Assembly: GCA_014238905.1 (NCBI GenBank) | Contig: JABAAE010000010.1 | Coordinates: forward strand, 224,043-288,042 | Length of the DNA: 64,000 bases | From: Planctomycetota bacterium | GTDB taxonomy: Bacteria; Planctomycetota; Planctomycetia; Pirellulales; Pirellulaceae | Direction: 5' to 3' | Part shown: in pieces, positions 15,113 to 24,130 of the stretch | Layout: each line of letters starts with the position of its first letter | How positions within the stretch are numbered: the first letter of the stretch is position 1 | Made by a program: the position numbers and the translations under genes | The notes under the pieces: generated by a model | What the model was told of the DNA's origin: nothing | What the model saw: only the letters and a program-made list of their open reading frames with translations | Database searches by the model: none

Positions 15113-15941
15113 AGTGGTCTGGTGGCTGGGCGTCTGGTGGCTGGGCGTCGAGGAACAGATCAGAATTTAATTGGGAAAGGTAGTCCAGTGTCCATTCCAT
15201 CTGTTGAGAGGTTCCCCGTTCCAATTCGTGGAAGAACAGAATGAACAGCGATGGAAGCAAAATAAAAACAAGAATCTGGTTGACGCCGAAACCAAATCCA
15301 ACAGTTTGGGCTGGACCGAGGAGCCGGGATGCAAATCCACTGATTCCCAGTCCGGTCAGACCGACGACGACAACGGGTAAAGAAAATCGAATGGCAAATT
15401 CAAGGGAAACCTTGATGGATTGATTGAGCAACGTCAGTGTTTCGCCAGCTAGATGCGATTGACCAACCGGGAACGCCGAAAAAGAACTCAAAAGACCTTC
15501 GACTGCCAACCGATGTCCTCCGATCGCGAGCCAGAACAGGATGCCGGCGAGGAAAAACAGTTGTCGGTAATCCGTAGCGTGGTCCGATGACAGGCCTTGC
15601 TGTAAAGATCCAATCTGAAACCCAAGAAATTGTGAGACGATTTGGCCGGCCATTTGAAGGCCTATCAACACGCAACTTGCAGCGATTCCCAAGCCTAGGC
15701 CGATGCTGATTTCGCTAACCAAAAGAGGAAAAAAACGGGTCCAAATCGGAGTGCCTTCCACCCAGCCGGAGATGATCAACGGGCCCGTAGAGAGACAAAT
15801 GACGCCTGCCAATAACAGGCGATAAATCGGCAATAATTTTTCAGTACCAATTTTGGGAAGCGTCATACAAATCGCAGCAATTCGCAAATAAGCCAGGAGC
15901 AATCCGCCTGCCTGTTCAGTTGTGAATTGGCTAAGAAACAT
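15111..15941 (-). CDS. fliR: FliR, flagellar export-gate protein
   Basis: A 276-residue polytopic protein (SctT/FliR family). It starts with MFLSQFTTEQAGGLLLAYLRIAAICMTLP, the typical FliR opening, so the ATG at 15941 is preferred over the in-frame ATG at 16043, which would overlap fliQ. The family signature 'GQIVSQFLGFQIGSL' (about residues 97-111) and six hydrophobic segments are present. The C-terminus carries a 15-base tandem duplication (DAQPPDAQPPDH). FliR completes the FliP5Q4R1 gate complex. Confidence 0.88.
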   Translation of the reverse strand: MFLSQFTTEQAGGLLLAYLRIAAICMTLPKIGTEKLLPIYRLLLAGVICLSTGPLIISGWVEGTPIWTRFFPLLVSEISIGLGLGIAASCVLIGLQMAGQIVSQFLGFQIGSLQQGLSSDHATDYRQLFFLAGILFWLAIGGHRLAVEGLLSSFSAFPVGQSHLAGETLTLLNQSIKVSLEFAIRFSLPVVVVGLTGLGISGFASRLLGPAQTVGFGFGVNQILVFILLPSLFILFFHELERGTSQQMEWTLDYLSQLNSDLFLDAQPPDAQPPDH

Positions 15942-16002
15942 ACTTGATAATGACTTGGTAAAAGCAGGTGCCGAATTGGCTGCAGGGATTTCCGGGGACC
16001 GG

Positions 16003-16263
16003 TTAATGGGTCGTTGTAGTAATGACGGCGTTTTCAATAACATGACGCGAGTATTCTGTCATCATTTGCAGAAACCATGGCATGCCAAGCACTACCAGGA
16101 TCATCATCAGGATCAATTTGGGAACAAACGAGATCGTCGTATCCTGTATTTGCGTAATGGCCTGGAAAAAACCAATGAGGAGACTGATCACCAGCCCAGC
16201 TAATAGCAAAGGCAGGCTCAAGATAATGAGCTGTGTCAACGCGTTAACAGTGATTTCAATCAT
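16003..16263 (-). CDS. fliQ: FliQ, flagellar export-gate protein
   Basis: An 86-residue, two-helix protein of normal FliQ length. It reads MIEITVNALTQLIILSLPLL, then GLVISLLIGFFQAITQIQDTTISFVPKL, with the conserved 'G.....FQA.TQI.E.T..F.PK' block. It lies between fliP and fliR in the standard fliOPQR order. Confidence 0.92.
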   Translation of the reverse strand: MIEITVNALTQLIILSLPLLLAGLVISLLIGFFQAITQIQDTTISFVPKLILMMILVVLGMPWFLQMMTEYSRHVIENAVITTTTH

Positions 16264-16287
16264 CAGTGATGTGCCCGGTGCAACGGG

Positions 16288-17391
16288 TCAGGAAAAAGGG
16301 ACAAAGCTGTTCAATAGCAAGCCAACAATCAGGTGCCAGCCGTCGACCAGCACAAACAGAATCAATTTGAGAGGCAAGCTGGTGACCGTTGGTGGCAACA
16401 TCAGCAGGCCCATGGTGTTGGAGAAGCTTGCGACCAGAATGTCGATGATCAGGAAAGGTAGATAAATCTGTGCTCCAATCAGAAAAGCGACTTTTAATTC
16501 GCTGATCATGAATGCCGGCATTAGCACCTTGAGTGGGGCGGTTTGAATCGATGTCGGCTCCGCTGATTTTTCTTCTTCTGGAAGATGGTCAAAAAATAGC
16601 CAGTAATCGGCCTGATTGTCTGCGGCGTCGATCTGGTTCCACATGAATTGTTTGATGGGTGTAATGCCGTTCTCCCATGCCTCGTCCCACGTCATGGTGG
16701 AACCTTCGGCGGAATACGGGTCAATGGCATTTCGTTTGACTTCCGCCCAGTAGGGTGACATGACAAGGAATGTCATCATCAAGGCCAAGGCGGTGGTAAC
16801 CTGTGCTGGGGGGAGTTGTTGGAGGCCAATGGCTTGCCGAAGGATTCCCAGCACGACCACGATCCGGATGAAGCAGGTGGTCATCAGGAGGATCGCCGGT
16901 ACCAGGCTGATCGAGGCAAAAGAAAGCATCATTTGAAGAGTGGATGGCAAGCTTTTCCGATCGGTGAGTTTTTGATAGGACCAGATCGAACCGGTAGACG
17001 TGGATTCAGCTTCGGCGATTGGATCGACCTGCTCATCTGGACTGACCTCGGTCTGTTCATCGGACTGGATGCCTGCTGCCGATTCAGATTTATCCTCGCT
17101 GGGCTGTGATACCTTGCCGGCGCCGGTTTCGGGAAAGTCGTCTTCATCAATGCTGGCAATCCCGTTGGTTCCGACAGCAGGTTCGGGGGTGGAGGATTGT
17201 TGTGCTGTTAGAGAACCTGTCCATGCAGTGCATAGCAAAGTAATCATGAGCAGAATGTAAAGCAGTTTGCTTCCCAGTAAGGTAACTGAAGGCTGACTGG
17301 TGTCGGTGTCCAAGGTCCCCAGACTGGTGGCGGAAACGCCCCAGTTATTTGGGATGTTGGTTGGGCGGTGTTGGGATTGCGTGAGTTGCAT
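16288..17391 (-). CDS. fliP: FliP, flagellar export-gate protein with long N-terminal extension
   Basis: A 367-residue protein. The FliP core occupies about residues 140-367: LQMMLSFASISLVPAILLMTTCFIRIVVVLGILRQAIG, then PPAQVTTALALMMTFLVMSP, and the C-terminal MPAFMISELKVAFLIGAQIYLPFLIIDILVAS. Before it come a hydrophobic signal segment (residues 43-63) and an acidic Ser/Glu-rich spacer of ~70 residues, longer than in enterobacterial FliP. The stretch between the two core halves is also Trp/Asp-rich and long. It is the main subunit of the FliPQR pore. Confidence 0.9.
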   Translation of the reverse strand: MQLTQSQHRPTNIPNNWGVSATSLGTLDTDTSQPSVTLLGSKLLYILLMITLLCTAWTGSLTAQQSSTPEPAVGTNGIASIDEDDFPETGAGKVSQPSEDKSESAAGIQSDEQTEVSPDEQVDPIAEAESTSTGSIWSYQKLTDRKSLPSTLQMMLSFASISLVPAILLMTTCFIRIVVVLGILRQAIGLQQLPPAQVTTALALMMTFLVMSPYWAEVKRNAIDPYSAEGSTMTWDEAWENGITPIKQFMWNQIDAADNQADYWLFFDHLPEEEKSAEPTSIQTAPLKVLMPAFMISELKVAFLIGAQIYLPFLIIDILVASFSNTMGLLMLPPTVTSLPLKLILFVLVDGWHLIVGLLLNSFVPFS

Positions 17392-17427
17392 CGGTTCAAT
17401 CCGGGTGCTTTGTTCTGACGATGTTCG

Positions 17428-17928
17428 TTAGTTGCCAGGATTTTGGAATTTTGCCAGCAGGTCTTGGACTTCCAACGGGTCGGTAATTTCTGAAATGGGT
17501 TTTAGCCCGTCGTTGGATGACTCAACCAAAACCAGTTTTCTTCCGAAACGCACCAGTTGCAGTGACTGGCGGCCTGAAAAAGGAACTTTCCCAAGCACTT
17601 CCAGGGCTTCCCTGGGAACTGCCTGCTGCGGCCGTTTACTTGACATGACAATGGCCAAAATCATCAAGATGCCGACCACAATGGCTGCTTTGGTCAACAG
17701 GTTATTTCCCATTGAACCGGCGGCAGTCGTCGATTTTTCTGGTGTCTCTTGGGCGTTGATGCGTTTTGGATAGTTTTCATTCTGGGGCGAGTTGCCATGG
17801 TCTTCAGCAGAAAGGCTGGCATCCTGTTGAAGGTCCTCGTCTTTTTCGGACGCAAATCCCGCCGAACCCGCAGTCGTCGCGATGACCAACATGGCAATCG
17901 CGATCCATCTGGACAGGTGGTTCATCAT
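17428..17928 (-). CDS. fliO: FliO, export-gate assembly protein
   Basis: A 166-residue protein with signal peptide (residues 1-26), an acidic periplasmic spacer and a transmembrane helix near 78-94 (TKAAIVVGILMILAIVM). The cytoplasmic FliO domain reads PREALEVLGKVPFSGRQSLQLVRFGRKLVLV. FliO helps assemble the FliPQR complex. Its start overlaps the fliG-like stop by four bases, so the two are translationally coupled. Confidence 0.85.
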   Translation of the reverse strand: MMNHLSRWIAIAMLVIATTAGSAGFASEKDEDLQQDASLSAEDHGNSPQNENYPKRINAQETPEKSTTAAGSMGNNLLTKAAIVVGILMILAIVMSSKRPQQAVPREALEVLGKVPFSGRQSLQLVRFGRKLVLVESSNDGLKPISEITDPLEVQDLLAKFQNPGN

Positions 17929-18218
17929 TCTGGGTTTCTCTCGGTTGTAATGGGATATTGATTCGAAGTTGAGTCGGCGTCGCTTTTTTCATTTGGATGC
18001 AGTGGAACCTGTTCTGAACGTGTTTGAACCCGTTCCAGAAATTCGGCCAGCACTCGTTCTTTTTCTTCTCTGGTGACGCCTGCTAGGTTGTTGGATAGTT
18101 GGTGGATTTCTCGAGCCGTCTTCAGTCTGATTTCCCGCAACAGCATGCTGGCCGTTTCCCGGTCGAGGCAATCAATCAATATGGCGGCCTTGCGGATCTC
18201 TGAAGTATTAACGGTCAC
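17925..18218 (-). CDS. FliG N-terminal-domain-only protein
   Basis: A 97-residue protein whose first ~65 residues match the FliG N-domain that binds FliF: IRKAAILIDCLDRETASMLLREI (compare 'KAAILLL.LGEE.A..VLK.L'), then a second helix pair. A polar tail follows and then a stop. The middle and C-terminal FliG domains, which contact FliM and the stator, are absent (family length ~330). Start and stop codons overlap fliF and fliO by four bases each, so this looks like a stable architecture rather than a frameshift. Confidence 0.7.
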   Translation of the reverse strand: MTVNTSEIRKAAILIDCLDRETASMLLREIRLKTAREIHQLSNNLAGVTREEKERVLAEFLERVQTRSEQVPLHPNEKSDADSTSNQYPITTERNPE

Positions 18219-19843
18219 GCGTTGGAACTCCCTTGCACCAGGTCCTGGAAGACGCGTTTGGAATGCTCAGGCTTGGTTTGAATCACCTCTCGAATTTCGT
18301 CCGTCAGGACAGATCCGGTGGTTGCCATGTTGCGGCTGACGAAATTTCGCCCATCTGCCGAGTACCGTTCCGGGTTTTTCCGCCGATGCGCCTTGGACGA
18401 TTTTTTCCAGATCAATCCAGCCATGCCGATTGCGGCAAAAGTCAGGAAGAGAGGGAAAACCGGAAAGTTCGCTTTTTTGGGAACTGCGGATTTTGAATCT
18501 TTCCGGGCGGCCTGTTGGTCCTTCTCCTGGAGTACGACCTCAAAAGAAACCCGTTGAGCATCGATGATGACGGCCTGCTTCCTCAGGGTCGCAACAATCT
18601 TCTTTGTCACCTCATTGCGGACTGTGACAACACCTCTGGAAAATTGTTGCCTGGTGACCTCCGCCCCGGTTTGCATTTTTTCCCGTAGATAACGTTTCAC
18701 CTCTTTTTCCTGCATGAAGATTTTAATGCTGGCAATCTGGTGATGCAGTTTCAATGCGGACGATTTTGCATTGGGGCGAGGATCGTTTGGGCTATCGAAT
18801 TCTCGATGAGACGCCAACACCGAGTCCCGTGCGGAATCGCCAGTGGTGGCGGGCGTCGACTGATCCACGGAGGCCAAGCCCGGTTTTGATCGCGGAGTCC
18901 GCGGAAAGATTTTTCCGGTTCCGTTGGGAACGGCTTCGATTTTTTCGTTCGGCAGGTTGCTGGATGGCTTTCTTTTGGCAAAGGTGTTGGTGGCTGGGAC
19001 CTCCAGAGGTATTTCCTTATCGGTTTGCTCATCTGAACTCGGGTGTCCTGAAAACAGCTGGATTTGAATTTGACTCGTTCCAAACTCTTGCAGCAGCAAT
19101 TCACATTTTTCAATATAGGCTTGGCGTGCGATCGAAATATCCCGGCTATGGATGCCATCACTGGGGTCACCCGGGATTTCATCCAACGCGGCGAATATCT
19201 TCCCGGAATCACCATCAATAACCAGCACGGTTTCTTTCTTTAACCCTGCAAACGCATAAAGCACCAGCTGTTTGGCGGTGACAGCGTGTGATTTTTGGAT
19301 CAGGTTATTTTCGCTGGCCCATAAAGTGACGACTGAGCTGTGAACGGAGTCTCTCTGAAAGCTTCTGCCTTTTGCTTGATCGTAGACAATAATCGCATCT
19401 CGGATGCCTTGCATGCGTTTTAGAATCGAACGGAGACGCTCCAATTTTTCTTCCATTGCCAAGCGTGACTGTTCGGATGGTGAAATAAAGGACCTTGGCA
19501 GGAATCCCTGACTGCTGCTGGTGTTTTTTTTAAGGCTGGTAAACTCTTCGCTGCGGAGAATGGCATTACATCGTTCCCGATCCTGACGGGCAACTTGGAG
19601 GCGTCCCTCCTTGTTGGCGAGAACACTGATGTCCTGCTGCTCCAGTTTTCCGGAGAGGAATTCGATTTCCTGAGCGGTGAAGACACGACCGTCCTGCAAT
19701 TCAATCGAATCCTTGAGCCACGCTGACGAATCGCCGGAGAGGGAGGATGAGAAAGAACTCCAGTTGGAAATCAAAAAAGCGGTCAGCACCACAACGAATA
19801 ATGCCACCAGGAGAGTTCGGCGTCGAATTGATTTTTCTTCCAT
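18215..19843 (-). CDS. fliF: FliF-like MS-ring protein
   Basis: A 542-residue divergent FliF. A transmembrane helix at about 9-27 is followed by the YscJ/FliF ring-building region: FLSGKLEQQDISVLANKEGRLQVARQDRERCNAIL, then a second region (MQGIRDAIIVYDQAKGR, SVVTLWASENN, AVTAKQLVLYAFAGLKKETVLVIDGDSG). A long Pro/Ser-rich linker follows, with a second transmembrane helix near 467-485. The cytoplasmic tail ends DEIREVIQTKPEHSKRVFQDLV, the FliG-binding helix pattern of FliF. It is the first recognised flagellar gene of the cluster and precedes the gene for its likely partner, the FliG N-domain protein. Confidence 0.78.
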   Translation of the reverse strand: MEEKSIRRRTLLVALFVVVLTAFLISNWSSFSSSLSGDSSAWLKDSIELQDGRVFTAQEIEFLSGKLEQQDISVLANKEGRLQVARQDRERCNAILRSEEFTSLKKNTSSSQGFLPRSFISPSEQSRLAMEEKLERLRSILKRMQGIRDAIIVYDQAKGRSFQRDSVHSSVVTLWASENNLIQKSHAVTAKQLVLYAFAGLKKETVLVIDGDSGKIFAALDEIPGDPSDGIHSRDISIARQAYIEKCELLLQEFGTSQIQIQLFSGHPSSDEQTDKEIPLEVPATNTFAKRKPSSNLPNEKIEAVPNGTGKIFPRTPRSKPGLASVDQSTPATTGDSARDSVLASHREFDSPNDPRPNAKSSALKLHHQIASIKIFMQEKEVKRYLREKMQTGAEVTRQQFSRGVVTVRNEVTKKIVATLRKQAVIIDAQRVSFEVVLQEKDQQAARKDSKSAVPKKANFPVFPLFLTFAAIGMAGLIWKKSSKAHRRKNPERYSADGRNFVSRNMATTGSVLTDEIREVIQTKPEHSKRVFQDLVQGSSNA

Positions 19844-19852
19844 GTTTTTGAT

Positions 19853-20659
19853 CTACGCTGCTTTCCTTTTTCGCGTTGATCGCTGGTCTGAATGACTCAA
19901 ACTCGCAGATTTCTGCATCGTGAAGGGAGTCATGGTCGCCTTTAGAATTTCAAGGCATATCCCGGACGGATAGTTGGACAGCAGGTCGGAGACGTAACTT
20001 CGCAGCAATGAATTCGGATCCTCACAGTTGTTGACTCCTCGAACCGACGTGCCAAATTTGTGGACCTGGTCCTTAACGTAGGTCTCTTTCAAAACCTCGT
20101 TGCTGGTGTAAAAAACCATCCGGGAAATGGCGATCTCCAGTTCGTAGCTATTCCTCCAGGGGCAAGTGATCAGGTGATTCAATGCCTGGTTTTCTATGTG
20201 GATTTGTGGGAGGTTCATTAATCGTGAAATTCGACTGACCTCCACTGCGTATTTTCCAATTGCCTTGTTGATGTCCAAGTATTTTTCGTCGTGGATGTGA
20301 AGCAGATCCCATACCTGAGTCAGAATTTTTTCCAACTCAATATTAAATTGATCTGTCAGTCCGGCTGGGGTGATGGACCGCTGCCAGTCTGCGGGAACCA
20401 CCAATTCCGGTATGGATGCGGAGTTTGGTTTGGCGATCCAATCCGTAGCGGGATCATCAGGGTGGTCATCGGCGATGAACAGAAAATCCTGTTCATGGGA
20501 TGCCTTGGTCTGTCCGTATGCAATCAGCGAAAAATCGACACCGTCGGTTTTCCATTGTTTGAAATCTACTGAGCCCCAGAAATACGGGGAACCCAGCAGC
20601 CCCACACGCAGGTTTCGTTCGATCAGCGGGTGGACGACACCGTTTATTTTTCTGGCCAT
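19853..20659 (-). CDS. unknown protein leading the flagellar cluster
   Basis: About 268 residues from the ATG at 20659 (an upstream in-frame start at 20719 would add 20 residues). No signal peptide or membrane segment is seen. The sequence has a beta-rich first half (VGLLGSPYFWGSVDFKQW, VDFSLIAYGQTK) and a helical second half (QFNIELEKILTQVWDLLHIHDEKYL). No family is recognised. Only nine bases separate its stop from the fliF start, so co-transcription suggests a basal-body, export or regulatory role. Confidence 0.6.
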   Translation of the reverse strand: MARKINGVVHPLIERNLRVGLLGSPYFWGSVDFKQWKTDGVDFSLIAYGQTKASHEQDFLFIADDHPDDPATDWIAKPNSASIPELVVPADWQRSITPAGLTDQFNIELEKILTQVWDLLHIHDEKYLDINKAIGKYAVEVSRISRLMNLPQIHIENQALNHLITCPWRNSYELEIAISRMVFYTSNEVLKETYVKDQVHKFGTSVRGVNNCEDPNSLLRSYVSDLLSNYPSGICLEILKATMTPFTMQKSASLSHSDQRSTRKRKAA

Positions 20660-20819
20660 CAAATGCACCTCAGGAAAATTTCGGGTGCTTCGGCTTCCGA
20701 TTCGGAAATCTTTAGACAAAGCTCACTGCTTGTACAAAAAAAACGGGATGTGTGTCAATCTTTGTTACGTCAAAAAACCAGTGCTGGTAACTTTGCCTGC
20801 ACAGCCGACAGGAATAGCT

Positions 20820-21545
20820 ATGGAACACTCTCTCCACAAACGGCTTAAGGCAATTTATTGCGGCGAGAATGCCAAGATCGAGGTTCCGCACGGGAATTAT
20901 CGAATCGATGTAGTCGACCACGACGGCCTGTTGGTGGAAATTCAGCACGGGTCACTATCTGCTATCAAGCCCAAATGCATTGACTTGCTAGCGTCCGAGA
21001 GAATGAAGGTCGTTAAACCTATAATTCGAAAAAAAGAACTGGTTAAACTCGATTGCAAAGGCGGAAAGATTGTCTCCCGCAGGAAAAGCCCCAAATCCGG
21101 AAACTGGTTGTCGGCTTTTGAGGAGATGGTTTATTTCACCGGAGTGTTTCCCCATTCGAATCTGATCATGGAGTTTATTCTGGTCGACATTCGTGAAATC
21201 CGTTATCCAGGACATGGTCGACGGCGACGTAAACGGGAAAGTGATTTTGAGGTTCAGGATTTGGAATTGGTCGAAATTGTGGACCAGATATCACTTCGCA
21301 AATCGACCGATCTTTTTCAGTGGTTACCGTTCGAATCGATTCCACGCGTCTTTGACACCGGTGAACTGGCAAGTTGTCTGGGCGAGGATCGATCTGAGGC
21401 GCAGCGAATTGCTTATTGTCTTCGGGAAATGGGGGCGATCCGCCCTGTTGGTAAACGGGGTAACGCCAATCTTTATGAACGGCCCAATCGGCGTCGGAAA
21501 TCCAAAGGCAGTCAAAATTCTCGGAAAAGAAAAAACATCGCCTGA
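20820..21545 (+). CDS. conserved protein with PD-(D/E)xK-like nuclease pattern
   Basis: A 241-residue protein from the ATG at 20820; the longer frame upstream overlaps the divergent gene and is rejected. The N-terminus reads GENAKIEVPHGNYRIDVVDHDGLLVEIQHGSL, an acidic-...-Glu-x-Gln arrangement as in the strand-turn-strand core of PD-(D/E)xK nucleases. 'VVKPIIRKKELVKLDCKGGKIVSRRKSPK' and 'YPGHGRRRRKR' add basic surfaces, and the C-terminus resembles a small winged helix (FDTGELASCLGEDRSEAQRIAYCLREMGAI) followed by a Lys/Arg tail. A DNA- or RNA-processing role is inferred; no named family is claimed. Confidence 0.6.
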   Translation: MEHSLHKRLKAIYCGENAKIEVPHGNYRIDVVDHDGLLVEIQHGSLSAIKPKCIDLLASERMKVVKPIIRKKELVKLDCKGGKIVSRRKSPKSGNWLSAFEEMVYFTGVFPHSNLIMEFILVDIREIRYPGHGRRRRKRESDFEVQDLELVEIVDQISLRKSTDLFQWLPFESIPRVFDTGELASCLGEDRSEAQRIAYCLREMGAIRPVGKRGNANLYERPNRRRKSKGSQNSRKRKNIA

Positions 21546-21612
21546 CGGATTTTGGCACTTCCCATCGAGAGGATGGTTTTGATCCCCGGCCGGTTGCCTT
21601 GGAAAGGCGACG

Positions 21613-22659
21613 TCATTCGGGTCGCTCCAAGGAGGGACGTTGCAAGGGCTGGAGTGGTGGTAGCCTGGATTCGATAAACGTCGTAATGCTAGTTGCTAAA
21701 TCTTCCCACTGGTAATCGACAAGAATCGCGTGGGCAGAATTTTTGAATACGATGATGCGATTGTCGGAATGGGGAAGCTGGTGAAAAAACTCTTCAGCGG
21801 CCAGGTTGTCGATAACGCTATCCTGTTGAGCCAGGCACATCAAAACCGGCAGGTCCAATTGATGGGCATTTCCCTTGTTTTGGCGGATCAAATCAAAAGT
21901 CCTGTTGGCAACCCGTAGTGGTGTGAATGGGGTTCGGAATGGTGAGGTCCGCTCATTGGGGTCCAGAGCGTCCTCGCCAAAGGGTGATTGCAGATTATGA
22001 GTGAAAACCAACATTGCCCCCAATGTCGTGTGCCAGAACTCGGTTGGCAGGATCGGGCTGCGTCGGCTGGAAACCTGAATTGCGGGAGCGGCCAGGATCA
22101 GGCCATCGACAAACGGGCTGTTCTGTTTTTCGATCATGCACCGAATTGTTACCGCGGCACCCAGGGAATGCGCGACGATGAAAACATGCTGATGACGTTT
22201 CTTTAAATCCATGATTTCGTTGTCGAGAGACTCAACCCAGTTCTCGATGGTAGCCTTTGCGTAGGCTGGAACGGGTTCACCAAAGCCGGGTAGTCGAAGG
22301 CAACGACAAAACCATTGGGATTTTGAGAGTCGGGGTGCCAGTTTGTAGAACGCCTGAGGGGATGCATTGATACCATGGACCAGTAGCACTGCGGTATTGG
22401 AATGTTCGGGTCCGATCGAGTAGGAGGCACAGTCAGCACGGATGCCAGCTTCGTCTCGTGAAATCGTTGCCTCCCAATTGGCGAGATTGTTTTGCACTAC
22501 CAACCAGTGGACCAGGTCGATCACGTAAAAAAGAATGATCAGAAATAGGATTCCGCCCGCTATTGGTCGGAACCATCGACGGCGGGTAGGGGGCGGCGGT
22601 TCATTGGTCGAGGGTGGCGTTTCGACCTTGTCGATAAAATCGTTTTCAGGCTCTTGCAT
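21613..22659 (-). CDS. membrane-anchored alpha/beta hydrolase
   Basis: A 348-residue protein from the ATG at 22659. A short cytoplasmic part precedes a transmembrane helix at about residues 32-50 (IAGGILFLIILFYVIDL). The hydrolase domain has the oxyanion region LLVHGINASP, the nucleophile elbow AHSLGA (G-x-S-x-G type), the acid in CLAQQDSVID and the His in NSAHAILVD. The pattern fits monoacylglycerol-lipase or carboxylesterase-like enzymes acting at the outer face of the inner membrane. The substrate is unknown. Confidence 0.8.
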   Translation of the reverse strand: MQEPENDFIDKVETPPSTNEPPPPTRRRWFRPIAGGILFLIILFYVIDLVHWLVVQNNLANWEATISRDEAGIRADCASYSIGPEHSNTAVLLVHGINASPQAFYKLAPRLSKSQWFCRCLRLPGFGEPVPAYAKATIENWVESLDNEIMDLKKRHQHVFIVAHSLGAAVTIRCMIEKQNSPFVDGLILAAPAIQVSSRRSPILPTEFWHTTLGAMLVFTHNLQSPFGEDALDPNERTSPFRTPFTPLRVANRTFDLIRQNKGNAHQLDLPVLMCLAQQDSVIDNLAAEEFFHQLPHSDNRIIVFKNSAHAILVDYQWEDLATSITTFIESRLPPLQPLQRPSLERPE

Positions 22660-23189
22660 TCTGAAATCCCTAATGGAGCGAAGTTGACATCCGACGCAGA
22701 TCAGATTGACGTTAGCGGAATGGCTAACGACCTGCCAAGCGATGGTGTGCATCGGATTCTCCATCGAGAGAATCTATTGGGGTCGCAAAACAGATTTTAA
22801 CCAACTTTTGAAATGCTCGATAACCCACCGCCAATATCGTTTTCTGGTTCCCGGGGATCGCGTTTGACAGATGGTCTGAAATAGCTAAAAATGGGTCAAT
22901 CATCAGAAAAATCGAATGCCCGACGGCCTGCTCCTTACAGCAGGTCGTATTTTGTTGGCGGTTTGCTGATGGATTAGCGGCTAGACATTGTCAGCCTGCA
23001 ACTATGTCGATGGATTCGCCAGAGCAACCAACGATCTAAGTCTACAGGTGGGTGGCAAGCCTGATACGTAGGTTTCAGGTTGTCATTCTGGGAGGGCTGA
23101 AGACTCGACAGAGTTTTGAAAGTTCAAGATGGCGAAGAATCAGTTTTTTTTCGACGAGAGTCAATAGTTCGATTAAAGGGGAGAATAAT
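22660..23189. other. intergenic region before greA
   Basis: No gene is recognised. The frame extending greA upstream to 23052 has no GreA-like content and is rejected. Confidence 0.4.
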
Positions 23190-23669
23190 ATGCCGGATCG
23201 TGTGCCAATGACTCAAGAAGCCTACGATAAACTGGCTGCGGAAATTGACCACATGGAAAATGTGGAACTGTCTGCGATCGTAGAAAAGGTAGCCGCCGCG
23301 CGTGAAGAGGGTGACCTCAAGGAAAACGCGGAGTACCACGGGCAGCGTGAAATGCAAGGCATGCTACAAGCTCGAATCGATCAAAAGAAATTTGATCTAT
23401 CCAACGCATTGATTCTCGACCCCACCAAGATCAACAAGGATGAGGTCGGATTCGGTGCAACGATCAAGGTCGTGGATACCGATATCGACATGGAAGAGGA
23501 AATTACGCTGGTTGGAAAAGGAGATGAGGATTACGACGTAGGAAAGTACCTCTTGACCAGTCCAATTGGACAGGGATTGTTGGGTAAAAAGGTGGGGGAT
23601 GAAGTTGAAATCCCAATTCCCAAAGGGACCTTGAAATTCAAAATTTTGGAAATCAATTACGATTTCTAG
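23190..23669 (+). CDS. greA: transcription elongation factor GreA
   Basis: A 159-residue protein of normal GreA length. GGGGAG lies upstream of the ATG at 23190. The N-terminal coiled coil carries the signature AREEGDLKENAEYHG, whose acidic tip reaches into the RNA polymerase secondary channel to stimulate cleavage of backtracked RNA. The C-terminal domain has 'GFGATIKVVD', 'LTSPIGQGLLGKKVGDEVEI' and 'KFKILEI', as in GreA. It appears to be monocistronic, with an intrinsic terminator just downstream. Confidence 0.95.
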   Translation: MPDRVPMTQEAYDKLAAEIDHMENVELSAIVEKVAAAREEGDLKENAEYHGQREMQGMLQARIDQKKFDLSNALILDPTKINKDEVGFGATIKVVDTDIDMEEEITLVGKGDEDYDVGKYLLTSPIGQGLLGKKVGDEVEIPIPKGTLKFKILEINYDF

Positions 23670-23674
23670 AGCTG

Positions 23675-23699
23675 TTTCACGGGGCGTGAAATTTGTTTT
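23675..23699 (+). terminator. intrinsic terminator of greA
   Basis: TTTCACG-GGG-CGTGAAA forms a seven-pair stem with a three-base loop six bases after the greA stop, followed by TTTGTTTT. Confidence 0.75.
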
Positions 23700-24130
23700 C
23701 TCGGGTTTAGCTCGGCTGCGGACTGTTGAACAGGCACCGGTTAATATTCTGGTTATTCTTGGCCACGAATCACCATGGTTGGATTTTGAACGGTGTTAAA
23801 TGGCCGCTTCGGCGACTCTTGCAGTTTGAAATAAGAGGCGTTTTGCACTGGTTAGATTCTGGAAAAGGGTTATTCAAATTCGGACCAGGGTAAATTGTTC
23901 GAAGATCTCTATTTTGGACTCCTGAATTCGATAGACTATTATCAATCCCGGTAAACTGTCAGTTTGGATCTGATAGTGTGATGTCCTGATGGCTTCGTTT
24001 GTTTTTAGCTGACTAGCCGAGGTCATTTGTTGGTAGTTGTGGGCGGGGGCTGGGCCTCGGCAGGCGAATAGACCTCGTCGAGTTTTAATGGATGGCATTG
24101 AGGTTGTTTGACCAGAGGTGAACGAGATAC
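23700..24130. other. intergenic region, nothing recognised
   Basis: Only shadow frames are present between the greA terminator and the SHD1-protein gene. Confidence 0.4.

Noticed and set aside
20370..20819. Upstream extension of the nuclease-like gene
   Set aside because: It is antisense to the gene at 19853-20659; homology-like sequence starts at the ATG at 20820.
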